Positions 35,174 to 47,697 of a stretch of DNA of 64,000 bases are shown piece after piece. Source of the DNA: Bemisia tabaci (lineage: Eukaryota; Arthropoda; Insecta; Hemiptera; Aleyrodidae); the NCBI RefSeq assembly GCF_918797505.1, contig NC_092797.1, positions 55,650,157 to 55,714,156 of the forward strand, given 5' to 3'. Position numbers and translations under genes: made by a program. The first letter of the stretch is position 1. Every line of letters begins with the position of its first letter. The notes beneath the pieces are model-generated. The model did no database searches. It was given only the letters and a program-made list of their open reading frames with translations, and was not told the DNA's origin.

Positions 35174-36109
35174 TGCGAGTTTTGTACGAGAGGATGATAC
35201 TGCAATGAGTCAGTTGCGTCAAAGCGAAACTCGGATGAAAGCAAGGTGGAAGAAACCAAGGGTGTCACCACCGCGGTGGATGACGTCATAAACCGATTTT
35301 TCAAAACGCAATATATCAGTTAATATTGAGTGCAGAAAGTTGCTGTTCGGATGGATTTTATTATCTCTAGCTAATCTACAAGCATCAAGCATGAAAAAAC
35401 TATTCCGTGAGCAACACAATTGATTCATTTCTGTCCAAACTCTTCCTGTTTTTCTCTTGTAATTTTAGTAAAATCGAAAAGTTCAATTATAAATGACGCA
35501 CGGTTTTGGAATGAAAGTTTAATCTGTGAGTAGAAATTTTGCCACCCTGAAAAGCAGTTACGTTCTTTCGCCAGGAAAACGACGATATGTCCCAAACAGA
35601 ACGTTACGAGATGTTTGGTCCATTATTGTGTGCGCAGAAAAGAGCATAGTTTATACATACTGTAGGTCGCTTTATAGCACTCCCCTACTATACCTCACAC
35701 TCTTGAGCTGACCGATTTTGGCTCGACCATAAACGAGGAAAATATCATAATTTTTCCTTCCAGGCGGCAACTTTGGGACGGAGGCAAGTGTTTGGTATGC
35801 CCATCCCGACGCATCAATATGTAAATGACAAAAGTAGGTATAGGAAACCGAGCCTTTCCTTGCGGCACGTCGTTTTCAAGGGGACGGGGAGAAAAAGGGA
35901 GGGAAAGGGAGCCACTGGAAGGGGGGCAGCAGTATCCCGTATTATTTATTTGCATATAACGTGTTCCTCACATTCGCAGATGTGCAATGATGGCGCGGCT
36001 TGCAATAGGTTTGCACGGATATTTTGTAGGATCCACAGTTATTCTCTGGAAAAAATGCTTCGGGTTTGAGAGTAATAGAGAATTTGCAGGTGTCCGAAAT
36101 TTGGGGAAT

Positions 36110-36405
36110 TTCGTGTTTAAGTGGAAACTACTGAGTGAACTGAACACGAGGATACCCTTGGTTCATGAATTGAACAATTATTGGAGAAGATATGACAAAA
36201 ATGATCTGATCTGCTAGAATACATGTGTTTAAATGGGAAATGCCGCCAGATGACGTCACTAGGCGGTACATTTTCTCCTTTTTAAATATATTTGTATAAT
36301 ATTTCCTATAAAAGAAAAACATTATAAAAAATACTGTTGAATCAGCTATTTAAGCACTTTCAGATGAAGCAATAAAAAATTTGCATGCAAATTCTCCATT
36401 GCCGC
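36110..36405. repeat. Dispersed repeat, reverse copy without the nested MITE
   Basis: Reverse-orientation relative of 7060-7590 and 23265-23580: contains ACATGTGTTTAAATGGGAAA, TGCCGCCAGATGACGTCA and TTTTCTCC. The MITE insertion point is uninterrupted. Confidence 0.65.
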
Positions 36406-37932
36406 AATCATTGGTTACGTGGATTATAAATTTTGCACGGAGAAAGAAAGGAACATGAAAAGTAGTAGTAGTAAAAATATTCCTTCATTTTATCGGTGCC
36501 TTAGCAACTATGGCCATTAACACCTCTGTAGTTAAGTTATAGCGGGAAAAAGGGCACGGGGTTGTGGGATGTCATGTACATTTTTTATCAATTGTGGTAG
36601 TCCCCAAATTAATGTGAAAGTGTCCCAAAAAACTAGGTTACTAACCTAAATGTTGCGGTGCCACCAAAATTGATTGGAAATGTTTCACCAAATTGGGGTC
36701 GTACCACGATTTTGCGGAATAACCCACAACTTTTTTTTCGGTGTACAGGCTTTCGTGCAAAAAAAGAACAAGGAAGGTAATAGTTAAAAAGGAGAAAGTG
36801 CAATTTGGAGGATTGGAAGAAAAATAGAATAAAAAAAGTAATAGTGGCATACTTCATGATGGGGAAATGTTCATCAGGAGGGGCATAAAGAGAAAAGGAT
36901 AGAAAAGAGCGGATATGAAAATCACGTCACAGCAAAATTTGTTGAAACAACTTATTGCAGAAAGGAAGTGACTTAATTAGCCAGGTTAATTTCAATCGAA
37001 CAATGAAGTTTCTTCGTCATGAAAAAATTTCTATAGTTGTCACAAATAAACAAATGCTATCGCACTGCGGAAAATGTTCATGTCACGGCGGCTTTTTCTT
37101 TGACATCAAAACCTCGATATATCTACGACTGCTAATTCCTAATTACCTATCTACTATATTTCCTATCTATATTAATCACACCATCAAACTATTCCAATTT
37201 CAATGAAGGTCGATTACTAGTGGGAGAAATCGCAATATACTAATTATACGTGTAGCGCGGGGTCCATTCCTGTTGTATGTTGCCTAGCATCTCAATTCAA
37301 GGCGCGGATATTATCGGAGCTTTGCTGCAACACAATTGCGATTTCTATGGCAGTGGCAAGTTTCTCATTCTCTTTATTCTGGAAGCTGAAATTATCTGTA
37401 ATGCTTATGGTGAACCGTATATCAATCACTCATTAAGTTTGAACTTTAATTTTCTGACAAAATTATCTCAATAAATTGAACTATTGTTACTTTCCCTTTG
37501 AAAAATAGTATTTACTAAATTGCCTTGTAGCGATTGCATCTGCGTATCATAGAAATTAACTTGAAATGAGCTTACCTGTGCAAAGAAATTACGATTTAGT
37601 CACAGTGTTACTACGATTTTTAGTGAGATAGCATGTTGCGTATCCCCTCGGTTTCAGACGCCAAAATTATTTGACTTCCATCGGGGAGAAATTACAATTT
37701 TTAGATTGATTAGGTGTTCCCTATCCTCTCTATTCAGGGCGTGGGAATTGTCTTCACTAATAATGGTGGCATATAGATTCATGGACTACTTGCTTCATTC
37801 AAAGGATTGGGGACCAAATTTATTTTGATGTCATAGCTTAGAGGAGTTTTATACGAATTTGTAGAAAAAAACGCCCACGCTCATTGTAATTTGAACGGAG
37901 TTGTCAGTGGTTTTTAAATTGGCATTAACGCT
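36406..37932. other. Intron of the beat-like gene (part)
   Basis: AT-rich and without a convincing exon. Two overlapping minus frames near 36633-36857 are rich in F and L because of T-rich DNA. Confidence 0.4.
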
Positions 37933-38490
37933 TAGATGCCCAAGCCTGGTCAAATAATTGATCCAAGTCTTGCTAAAAACACGTGGCTGCGGCTTTCATG
38001 GGACCGGTGAGTACGACCTTTGAAATGGGTCTACAAATACATCCTAAAATACTTCATCTACCCGTAAAATGAGCGAGAAAGTAAGAAAAAAATGAGACAT
38101 CGAATTGGAAATAAAAGAAAAAATTATCTGTCAAAATTGCTGTTGACACAGCAATTTGACATGATAGGAAAGAGGTATCCAGGCCTCGTTTTTTGACTGA
38201 TCTCCTGAATCCAAGGGACACATCATTGACCGCATAGAACTGAGAAGTGCGAGTTTACGCGCACGCCTAACGCCTTCAATTTTGCAGATACAACAAGGAC
38301 ATCCGCCAAACACGAATAGTTGTATGTCTGCGCCGCGCCGTTATTATCGCGAATCTACTTTCTTGCTCTATAACCATGTTGTGTTGTTTCCGTTTTTTTC
38401 CCCCCATTAATGATGCTCCATGGGTTACGTGAACAACACAGCCGAAGATGGAACACTTGATATTTTACTGAATATGTAAAAATAAACTCT
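37933..38490. repeat. Dispersed repeat, about 560 bp
   Basis: Homologous to 42113-42715: shared blocks are CTTGCTAAAAACACGTGG near the left, CCTTCAATTTTGCAGATACA, GGACATCC, CGAATAGTTGTAT, and GGAACACTTGATATTTTACT near the right end. A partial copy of the middle lies at 61190-61500. No coding frame. Confidence 0.7.
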
Positions 38491-38540
38491 TAGACTTAGT
38501 AAAAGTGTTCGGCAAAATTCAAATTGCGGAATGCAAATTT

Positions 38541-38758
38541 CATGTTTTTAAATTTCACAACTTTGTGCCTCCCTGAGAGTGGTTTTCTCAAGTTATCGCC
38601 TCAAAAATGGAAAAACCCTTAATCCTTGGCACTTAATTCAAAATTATAAATTTCATAAATTTCCGTATATATATCAGGGGAAATTCCATGTTTTTAAATT
38701 TCATGAAATGTTGCCTCTCTGAGAGTGGTTTCCTCAAGTTTTGGCCTTGAAAGTGGTT
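38541..38758. repeat. Direct duplication, about 146-bp spacing
   Basis: CATGTTTTTAAATTTCA, GAGAGTGGTTTTCTCAAGTT and the following block recur with a few changes at 38541-38612 and 38687-38758. Confidence 0.7.
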
Positions 38759-38759
38759 T

Positions 38760-39190
38760 TTTTGTGCGGAGGTTTTGGGTTGGGAGCCCATTGCGCGGCC
38801 TGGCGGGCGGTGGCGTCACCTGTCAGAGCCCGGTAATTAACTCCGCCCTCTCACTTGGCCGGAGCCCCCGTCGAACGCGGACGCTACCCCGGCCGCGGCC
38901 GGCGTCGCGACGCCACCGCAAAAAAGCGCCCTCCCGCACTCGGCGTCCGTCCGCTCGGCCCGTTCCGAGGCCATCTCGCAGCGCCGCTATTCTTGTTTGT
39001 TGTGTATCAGTTGATGAGAGACCTTGTTATTTTGACACTCTGTATCATCAGCCTATTTTCCCTGAGCCCGGCCCCTCCCCCGGAATCAACCTCAATTATT
39101 CGCTTGTATGCCCCGGCAGACCGCACCGCCCCCCGCCCCGGCCTCCACCTCATCACCCGCCGTTGTCAACTCCTCCAGGAACACCCTATT
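38760..39190. other. GC- and CpG-rich island in a large intron
   Basis: A sharply GC-rich stretch (for example CCCCGGCCGCGGCCGGCGTC at 38887-38906) in otherwise AT-rich DNA. It yields overlapping 168- and 133-codon plus frames rich in P, R and A, typical of GC-rich DNA rather than a protein. It could be an internal promoter, a regulatory island or a processed fragment. No TATA box or clear splice donor was seen. Confidence 0.4.
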
Positions 39191-39240
39191 TTTCACTCTT
39201 CCATGGACGCACTGGGAACGGTAACAATTAGAGCATTACA

Positions 39241-39626
39241 GCGGGCTCATTGTTGAAATTGTTAGACAAAGCTATAGGCAAAAAGGGATCCTATTGGAGC
39301 AAGTGGGTGGGGTCTAAGTGGGTGTTGAGACTGTCGAGACTGATGATTCTTACTGAAATTGGTAGACAAAGCGATAGACCAAGAAGAGAATTGGATAGGG
39401 GAGCGATCCTCTTGGTTGAGACGGGTAGTTTTTAAACACGAAGGGAGGGAATGATGAACTAACTACAGGGTGTCTCGTGGGTTGCCGTTAGTTAGTCTCC
39501 CTACCTACTCATTATTATACCTACTCTGTCCATTACAACCACATGCTTTCATCCGTAAGAGTGCTACGTTTTTCTCTTATCTTCTTTGTCTATAGCTTTG
39601 TATCTCAATTTCAATAATCAACCCGC
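39241..39626. mobile_element. Element with GCGGGCTNATTGTTGAAATTG ends, about 386 bp
   Basis: Left GCGGGCTCATTGTTGAAATT then GTTAGACAAAGCTATAGGC; right TTTGTCTATAGCTTTGTATC then TCAATTTCAATAATCAACCC. Terminal inverted repeats of about 45 bp. Within it, the left sequence is partly repeated at 39355-39380 (TTGGTAGACAAAGCGATAGA). Confidence 0.7.
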
Positions 39627-42112
39627 AGACGGTTATGAGAATTCAGGATTGTCCCCAATGACATTATCAAGAACACATAAAAATTAGCTCAGGTTTTTCA
39701 CCTAAACACTTTCTTCAGCGTATTTGATAGAAAATTCCTCCTCAGAAATTTTAATGCGATTAATTTAGAGACCCCACTCGCAGTGCTTCTACCCTATATA
39801 ATGTAATATCTTCGTATGAATATGAATCCTCAGATTCACTTTGTATTTATTGATGACCCAAGTGTGTTGAACAATTATTTTACCGCAAGTCTGATCCAGT
39901 TTCCAGAAACTCGCCTCGCAAACTGTTCGATCAAACACTTTATCACTCATCATTAAGGCTATAAACAATAATTCCACGATCAAAATGGGACTTCGATACA
40001 ACTGTTGAGGGTTGCCCCTCAAATTAATTAAAATGCCTCTAGTTTTTTAATCAAATTAATCTTGAACAGAGTATTGAAAAAATGTCTTTTGACACTCTAT
40101 TCGCGATTTATGTCGATCAAAAAGTAGAGACACCTCTTAATTTTGATGCGAAGAAATGGATGTCCCATTTTGATCGTGGAAACAGCTATAACGTTCAACT
40201 GAGTGTCTATAATATATTGTCTTTAATTTTCATGATTAGCCTCTAATCTTGTACAGTGGTCCATTGGAGGATTTCCACCTTACAAGTGTGTTTAGGCAAC
40301 ACAGCGCCGCTTCAACACCATTAGGCTTCCGACAAATGAGCTCAATCAGGAAGGGGTCTTGCACGCAAACAACTCCTCTCGCAGCATCCCCCTACCTCTT
40401 TATAACTTGATTTTTCGACTTATGCGCTCGCGTCTTCCCTTGTCTTGTTTCCGGGTCTCATTCAAAAGGTTGGTTCTTTTTTGGTCGCGGATGTATATAA
40501 TAATCGAGAACTTGGATGCAAAGTATATAATAAAGTTTCCAGCTCATACCTACACGCTTCGGATGAGAGTAATGAGTTGAAGATTTGCACGAAACTTTTG
40601 GATATAGCTTAAAAATTCACACAGATCTCTTGGCCTTATTTCCCCGCGAAATGGTGTGGACCCAGCATCATTTATCCATCTTGTTAAAAATTCACACATA
40701 GAGTTATCGGAGCTTCTTTTTCTTAAAAATACTGTATTACTGTGATTAAGAAAATTACTTTTGTCGTGCTCAATGCGACATTAGTTTTACATTTTACTTA
40801 AAATTATTATTGACAAAAATTATTAAAACGTTAGCTTTAAAAATTTATTTCATAGCATTTTTGATGAATTGTTAAAATTACTGTCAAAAAGTTTGTAAAA
40901 ATATTTATGAAACCCAACCTATTGGCACAAAATGGGTCATCAGAAAAAGTCTGAACCGAAAAGAAGTCTCGTGTTTTCTATTTAAAATTCGACGTGGGAA
41001 ACCATTCGAACAAACGAGAGTTCGGAAACTGATCATTTAACAAGATATTATCAATTACTTTTAGAATATAAATAAAATCAAAGTTAGTTTATTCTGAGGA
41101 CGTCATTTGTATTTTTGCTCTTTAACCAATCAAAAACACGTAAATCTTATTTGCGGGTAGATGTTCCAAACTTCCTGTTGTGTGTTCCGTTTTTCTCATG
41201 AAATTTTGAAGACAAAGCATGCCGCAAAACGATTGTTCGAAAGTAATTTTAAAATATTTTCGCAATAACACTGTCTTCAAATTTCTAAAACTCTCCATTC
41301 CATTGAAAATAAGGCTTAAATATTAAGGATTTGCAGGAAAGTGTCCAAAATCTGCAAGTTTAACGTTTGCTCAAGTCAGAGATGCATTTGACTATCGTAA
41401 TGATCGATCAAACGCTTGCAGAGCCAAACACCGGAATAGCTCGATTCGTAGAGTAAACAGAGTGGTGACGAATCGATGAGCGGATATATCAATTAATACG
41501 CGTCAATTAGAAGTTAGATGAATGATCATGAGCTCACTTGACTGCTTTTATCGGAGGACAATGAACAATGAACTGTTCCAATATCCCCGACGGGGGGAGG
41601 GGGGGGGGGGGCTATGTATAGGTATATGAGGATTGGCGAGCGTAATTCGGTGTGTCAACTTGGTTAAAATTTCATGCGCATAATTAGACACGCTACGTTG
41701 TGCTTCCAATGCGTGAAGTAGTAATATCATCATAATTGGATCGCATTTAGCAATAAGAAACCACAATTTCTAGCTCAGTTTAAAAACAGCGTATGCACGA
41801 TTAGCGTCCTAATGCGCATGAGAGTTTTTACGGATGAGATAGAAATTGTAGTGCCTAATTTCAAAATGTAGTCCAATTGATTCCGCGTGAGAATTGAGTC
41901 GCTGGATTTGGGGAATTGGATGGAAGGGGCTGCTCGATGCAGTACGAATTAAAGCACCACTTTTTGTAGCTCCGTCTCAAAACTTCACGTTGAAAGATAC
42001 TTACTGGACGGGTCGAAAATAAACACTTAAGCGAGATGAAAACTGGTACTCTTGATTTTGAACTTTGCCAAAATTTTACAAAAGACGCAATTTGAATTTT
42101 TTCAGTTAACTA
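39627..42112. other. Large intron of the beat-like gene (part)
   Basis: A hairpin-like duplication at 39800-40200 (AAAATGGGACTTCGATAC versus GGATGTCCCATTTTGATC) is visible. At 40635-40660 there is a CGCGAAATGGTGTGGACCCA motif that recurs near 14870 and 17040. A G run lies at 41592-41611 and a hairpin relative of 8672-8817 at about 41741-41875. No exon. Confidence 0.4.
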
Positions 42113-42715
42113 GATGCCCGGGTTAAATTGACCCGAGGCTTGCTAAAAACACGTGGTCCGCGGGTTTTATGGGGCCGGTGCATGCGAGTTTTAGATATAG
42201 GTCTACGAATCCATCGTAAAAGAAGAATCTGGCATCAAGTTGAGGGAAAAGAAAAAAATCGAACGTCAGGGAATTTTTTTTTTGTAACTACCCCTAGAAA
42301 TCCCAAGCCGGGTAAAACTGACCCGGTTATCTTTCATAGATGAGTTTTGATGACAGCACTTATGAGCTTTAGATATAGTGCCAAAAATAATCCTAAAATG
42401 AAAATCAGATGTCAAATTGAGAAAAAAGAAGAAATCCGAGTGTCAACGCAACCGGAAATAGGAGACGCGTATTCAGGCCTGGTTTTTTTAATTTTGTGCC
42501 GAACTTAAACGACACCTCATCGGCAGCATACAGCAAAGTATTCTGCCGTCACGCCTCGCGCCAGCGCGCCTTCAATTTTGCAGATGCAACATGGACATCC
42601 ATCAAGTACGAATAGTTGTATCTCAAAGTCGTTAGTAGCGCTCGACCTTTTCCTTCCTTTATATCCATGGTGTCAAAGATGGAACACTTGATATTTTACT
42701 GATTATGTAAAAATC
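42113..42715. repeat. Dispersed repeat, about 600 bp
   Basis: Second copy of the 37933-38490 repeat, same orientation. It has an extra internal segment (about 42280-42400) that repeats its own left end (AAGCCGGGTAAAACTGACCC versus CCCGGGTTAAATTGACCCGA), suggesting a partial internal duplication. Confidence 0.7.
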
Positions 42716-42784
42716 CACGGGGAAAAAGACTTAATCGGCCATTAGAGAAGATATAGATTAAATCACTTACCCAACATATGATGG

Positions 42785-43010
42785 ACTTGGAAGACGAGCC
42801 GCATAAGTGCAGTTTTCACTATTCCAAGAAATACGTGTTTGAATTTTCGAAATTACATGGATCTTCATGGTGGAAAGAAAGTCCTTAAAAATGGGAATTT
42901 GGGAACGAATTTTTCACAGAATACGCATTAAGACTAGTTTTACTTGTTATCATTTATACCTCAATTCTTCAAAAACTGCACTTATGCGCCTTGTCCTCCA
43001 AGCCCCTCAT
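42785..43010. repeat. Foldback element, GGCGCATAAGTGCAG-type arms
   Basis: Left TTGGAAGACGAGCCGCATAA then GTGCAGTTTT; right AAAACTGCACTTATGCGCCT then TGTCCTCCAA. Right next to the repeat ending at 42715. Confidence 0.65.
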
Positions 43011-43659
43011 ATCATCTTTTCAAAGTTTTAGAAAGGAAACGAATCATAGATCGGAATATCTGGGAATCAACTCTCAGACTAGGGAAAAGTGTGTACGCTT
43101 AAGAACGGTTAAACCGCAAAAATACAAATGACTTATAATCTAAATAACCAATTGATCTTCTATTTGATCTTTATTAAACATACATATTATGTTAAAATCT
43201 CATGTAGGAGCTGATTTCCGAATTTCCTGTTTTGTAAATCGGAATTTGTGTAAGATTTTTAAGAAACGTCTAACTTTTTTCCAATTCCAGAAATCGTCTC
43301 GTAGTCCACTAATAGAGTGAATATAGTGTACAAGAGGCACTTCCAGTTGGGTCCAAAACTTAACATTGAAATTTCCCATATTTTTCTCTCGACTTTCATC
43401 AAAATTTTAAACGCGGGAAAATTAGCTCTTAATTCTCCATCACCCTGAAGTATGTGTGCTTTCACTTCTGGCGCGAGTGATGGACAAGAGGCGCGGCTAG
43501 CTGCACATTCGGAGCAACTTTCATCAGTCGGGTACCAATCGAAATCTAGCATTGATTAATGATCACGTTAAGATTGACAGCTCGAATCTCCGCTGAACTG
43601 TGAATCTTGGGTCCGACTTTAATTCCGCGCTGCATCCACCGACGCTCAAGAATATCGGC

Positions 43660-43847
43660 TGTAAATTCAGTGGCGTGGCGTGCTTTTTGCGATGGATCGA
43701 TTCATCTGCCGTTGAAATCTATGGATAAGGATCGATTATCAGGACGTTCGGAACGAACACCATAATAATCGATTCTTCAACATAGTTTTAAATGGGAAAG
43801 TATCAATAATCGATTATCACGCATCGTCACTACTGTAAATTTGAAGG
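43660..43847. repeat. Hairpin element with ATCGATTATCG core
   Basis: Left AGTGGCGTGGCGTGCTTTTT, right ATCGATTATCACGCATCGTC then ACTACT. Central GACGTTCGGAACGAACACCA is itself palindromic. Related to 30001-30179 and 62547-62690. Confidence 0.55.
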
Positions 43848-43920
43848 CGAGTGCGCGTATCCTCTAAAAAATCTTGCAAAAAAAAAAAAATAAAAATAAA
43901 ATAAAAATCTGCAAAAAATC

Positions 43921-43998
43921 TTGTGTTTGGAAAAAAAGTTCGCATTCGATACAAAAATTGATAGCTGAATCGAATGCGAGGTTTTTTTCCAAACACTA
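43921..43998. repeat. Small hairpin, about 27-bp arms
   Basis: TGTTTGGAAAAAAAGTTCGC then ATTCGAT is matched by ATCGAATGCGAGGTTTTTTT then CCAAACA across a spacer of about 20 bp. Confidence 0.75.
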
Positions 43999-46776
43999 TT
44001 CTGCTATCATTTCTTTGAATTCTTCCAATTTTTGGGTTTATAATGATTCTTTAGGCTCGTTCGTAGGGGTTATCGTCCTTTTATTGGCTAAAAATGCAAA
44101 ACGTGCCGAGATTTTTTACCTAATCAATGCGATATATCGCATGCCAGTTCTACCACGTCACTTGAGCTTGACGAATCACCTGAACGCGGTCCATTTAGAT
44201 GGACGAAAGGCAGAGTTGCCAACTTGCGAGAATTTCCATCGCAATCTGGCAAGCATGCTGGAGAAAACAGGTGCTTTTGTCGGTGAGAATGACACCGCCG
44301 TTCGGGTGAAAGCTCTGCCGGCAAACGGAAGAAACGATTCGGACACTAAGCAGATTATTAAAGTACGGCCGTGGAACCATGAACCGAGGAACCGTGGTAC
44401 CGTGGTACGTCGTGTGATAAATATTGCACGGATAACACCCGCGAGTTCCACTTGCAAATTTCCTACCCTCCTCCTCCTCCTCCTCCCCACCCCCGCCCCC
44501 GCCCCCACTTAGGGCTAATCCTCATTTTGACCACCTCCCTCGCTTGCAAATGAAACTTAGTTGTTTAGGACACGGGCTCCAAGCGTTGCCAAGTCAGCTA
44601 AAATAACTCTTATAGACGTTTCTCTACTTCCGGCTCTGAGGCAGTGATTGTTGGGAAGAGTCTTAAAAACTTGTGAATTTTAGGGTGGGCTCACAGTTTT
44701 TACACCTTTTAGACCTTTGGAATATTATTTTTTTTTTTTTGGGGGGGGGATGTCAGTATTTTGATCAGTCATTGAGACACGCTTTTAAAAATTAACCGTT
44801 AAATATAGAGGAGTAAAATTCGGCGAAGATTCTCCTCTTTTTTCTCTTTTTTTCAATGGAAAATCATTCTAATTCCGTGCAAGAGCCTACTTTCAAAGTT
44901 TTACCGTTGAAATGTACTTGGGATTCGTTCGAAATTTGCTTCCTTAAATTGTCAACATTTTCATGGTGCTTTGTTAAGGATCTCTTTGAATCTCCTCTGA
45001 TGACGATTTAAACAACACAGGGCTTCCTAAAGGAACAAGTTTTTTAAGGAACGACTACATTGTTAAAAATGGAGGATATAATTCGGCGCAGAAGTCAATA
45101 TAGTGCTCAAAAACCCGAGTGATATGAATGCCAAGTGAGATTAGCACCATAAAAGCGCATGGCACTCCTAAAAAAGTATGGATTCCGCTCCGTGGTAGTG
45201 TAAAGTCACTCCATAAGGTGAATAGATTCCGCTCCGCGGTCGGGGGGGGGGGGACAGAATTCACCCCAAAATTATTAACATAGAGGAGCTAAAAAGTATG
45301 CTGGCCCCCAATTTCTATTCTTTGCAGATGCTTGCATGGATGAATCGGAATGCTGATTCCGTAATGCAAAATCGAGTTCTCCGTGGAGCTCATTACGCGA
45401 AAGCTAATCTGAGGATCCACCATAAGAGTACCAGGACGATTCAAAAACAAAAAGGCTAAAACTTGGAGGAAAATATAATGCTTCTCCATTCGGATCCCAT
45501 GTATTTCTATCCTCCACTGCGTTATTTTCTCTTCCTCTTTTTGTGCGAATATCTTAGCGTCAGTGCGTTTAAAACTCCTCCGCTTTATTTTCCTCACTCG
45601 TAAGAGTACGGAGGATTATCTTCGGAGATTTCTGTGTCGCGTTTCTATTTCGAAGAAGAGGATAGGGAAGAGAAGTATCACTTAGTTTTATTTACAAAGA
45701 ACTGGAACGAAACAGTGCGTCTCACCCGCAGCAAGTGTCTCGTCGACGTTGAAGCCGGTGCCCCGGAGCACAATACAACTATTGCTGCTCTACGGATGTG
45801 CGTATTGCATATTCAAGAAAATGCAGGCGGACTGGATTTTCGCACGTTCACAGTAGCTATGTGACTCGAAGCTCTTACTTATCTGAGTTGAGAGCAAGGC
45901 ATTCATGTAGTTATTTTCTTTAAATATGTCTGGTCTAGAATTACTCATTAATTAATTCATGTATTCTTTTGACTGTTCACGAAAAAGGGGCCTTCGTGCG
46001 TGGAGGCGATACAAACTTTAAATCATTACAGTGTCAGTCGTGTCCAATAAAGGACCTAGTTAATTTTTCAGTGGACAAAGGGTGAAACATTGTTGAAACA
46101 ACTTGTGGAGGTTTGAAATTATTGCAAAAAGTTTAAGCCTCCTACACGCCAGGAAAACTGTCATCACATTTCCTGCTGGGCCTGTATTTTGAGTGCAAAC
46201 TTCCAACGGCTCTTACACCAGTTTGATTTAACACTTTTTGGAGCGTTTTTATGGCAAAATCTTCAGGAAATAATAATTTTCGCGTCATACAGTTATCTCA
46301 ACTTGGTGCTCTTCACCTCAGTAGTCCCTTTATCTTGAGAAGATCACGCAGAAAGAAGGATTATTTTCCACTAAAACTAATTAATGTTAGGTATCTTGTT
46401 ATTTTGAATGTGGCGAAAAATGCAGTCAAAACGAGATTCAGAGGCAAAAGGTTAATCTTCTTTGGTCTTCAAAAATGGATATCTGAAGAAATTGAAGATT
46501 TCAAGGTATTGCTGGATTTAGGATAACTAGAAAAATGAATTTTTTTACGATTTCGTAATTTCATCAATGGGGACTGGCCAAAAATAAAAATACGCAGTAC
46601 GCTCCGGTGCTTTCTTTTTGTGTAGACGGTTACCTGCATTATTTAAATCGCAATAATCAATTAAATCAGATAACAGCTAACCTAACTCGACGATTTTTAA
46701 AATCGTCGATTCGATGGCCCAATCTACTCCCGGTAAGACGCCATTGTCTCAAGCTGGCGTTTAGGAATAAACATTG
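43999..46776. other. Large intron of the beat-like gene (part)
   Basis: No exon fitting the gene. The 212-codon plus frame running from 43874 to 44512 crosses the hairpin at 43921 and ends in a CT-repeat. Runs of G at about 44740 and 45241 are simple sequence. Two frames of 76 and 91 codons at 45634 and 46251 have no supporting signals. Confidence 0.4.
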
Positions 46777-47004
46777 CACTGGAAAAAAAAACACATTGGA
46801 TCTAGAGTCCAGACTCTTAAAAACATCGACAAGAAAAAATACTCTTGATTCAATCGGATTTTTGCTTAAATCAAGAACCAAGCCTCTTAATTTGAGCGGA
46901 TTTCCTTTCGATTTAAGCTTAAATCTGATTGAATCAAGAGTATTTTTTCTTGTCAATGTTTTCAAGAGTCTGGACTCTAGATCCAATGTTTTTTTTTTCC
47001 AGTG
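46777..47004. mobile_element. 228-bp foldback element, CACTGGAAAAAA-type ends
   Basis: Left CACTGGAAAAAAAAACACAT then TGGATCTAGAGTCCAGACTC; right GAGTCTGGACTCTAGATCCA then ATGTTTTTTTTTTCCAGTG. The arms are about 105 bp. TG lies outside both ends. Confidence 0.8.
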
Positions 47005-47455
47005 TGGAAGAAAATTGTAAACCTTGCGTCGATCTCTAATCTTAAATTTTCCAAAGCGGTCGATTTCAACATAACGCACCGCAGCCATCCCTTCCGAAAC
47101 GTATCCGCAACACAAGCTCAGACCTGCCTCCCTGTAGGACGTCACGCATTTTACAATGGGCCCCAATACAGTTAATTAAATGATACATCTTCAAAAGCTT
47201 TTGATTTGGTGCAAATACAACGCGGACCAATGAAAGTGCGTCTCGCAGGGTCGGACAGGAACGGGAGTTGTCTTGATATGACAGCATTGTCGTCCCTCTT
47301 TGTTGATGCGCTTTATGTTGGTCACGCTGAATTATACATTTTGTAGGTGTTTCAATTTGAGTACGGCCCGCCGCCCCCTCTCGCCACTCGCTCTTACCCT
47401 CGTCACTCACCCCCCTTGCCCCACCACCCCCAATGTTCTCCACCCCTGACCGCCG

Positions 47456-47697
47456 CACAGTGGATCGAGTCAATCAAAGAGGCCGGACATGAAATTTTCT
47501 ACTAAAACTGCAAATTTTGATGTTTAATCCGTTACATTTTACATTTTAAGGAGTGTTACTGGAAGAGAATTTCACGAGAAAACCAATGGAGCCATTCTTA
47601 AAATCTCAAAGTTTTGACTCAACAGGGGTATAGGCTTTTAAATCTTCCAAATTTTGCCCGACCTCTCCCATTCACCGGATCCACTGTGCAGCGTTTC
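47456..47697. repeat. Element with CACAGTGGATC ends, about 240 bp
   Basis: Left GCACAGTGGATCGAGTCAAT, right CCGGATCCACTGTGC: short inverted ends. Reverse-orientation relative of 24109-24340, sharing CACGAGAAAACCAATGGAGC. Confidence 0.65.

Noticed and set aside
38725..39256. Overlapping plus frames of 168 and 133 codons
   Set aside because: They come from GC-rich DNA, where stops are rare. The composition is P/R/A-rich in two frames at once, with no motif or splice support.
43874..44512. 212-codon plus-strand open frame, the longest in the window
   Set aside because: It starts in an A-rich tract, crosses an inverted repeat at 43921-43998 and ends in a CTC/CCC simple repeat translated as poly-leucine and proline-alanine. 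An overlapping 110-codon frame exists on the other strand. No domain is recognisable.
46607..47166. 137- and 166-codon frames on opposite strands
   Set aside because: Both run through the same palindromic element (46777-47004), so each contains mirror copies of the same peptide (ESRVFFLVNVFKSLDSRSN-like). An artefact of the foldback.
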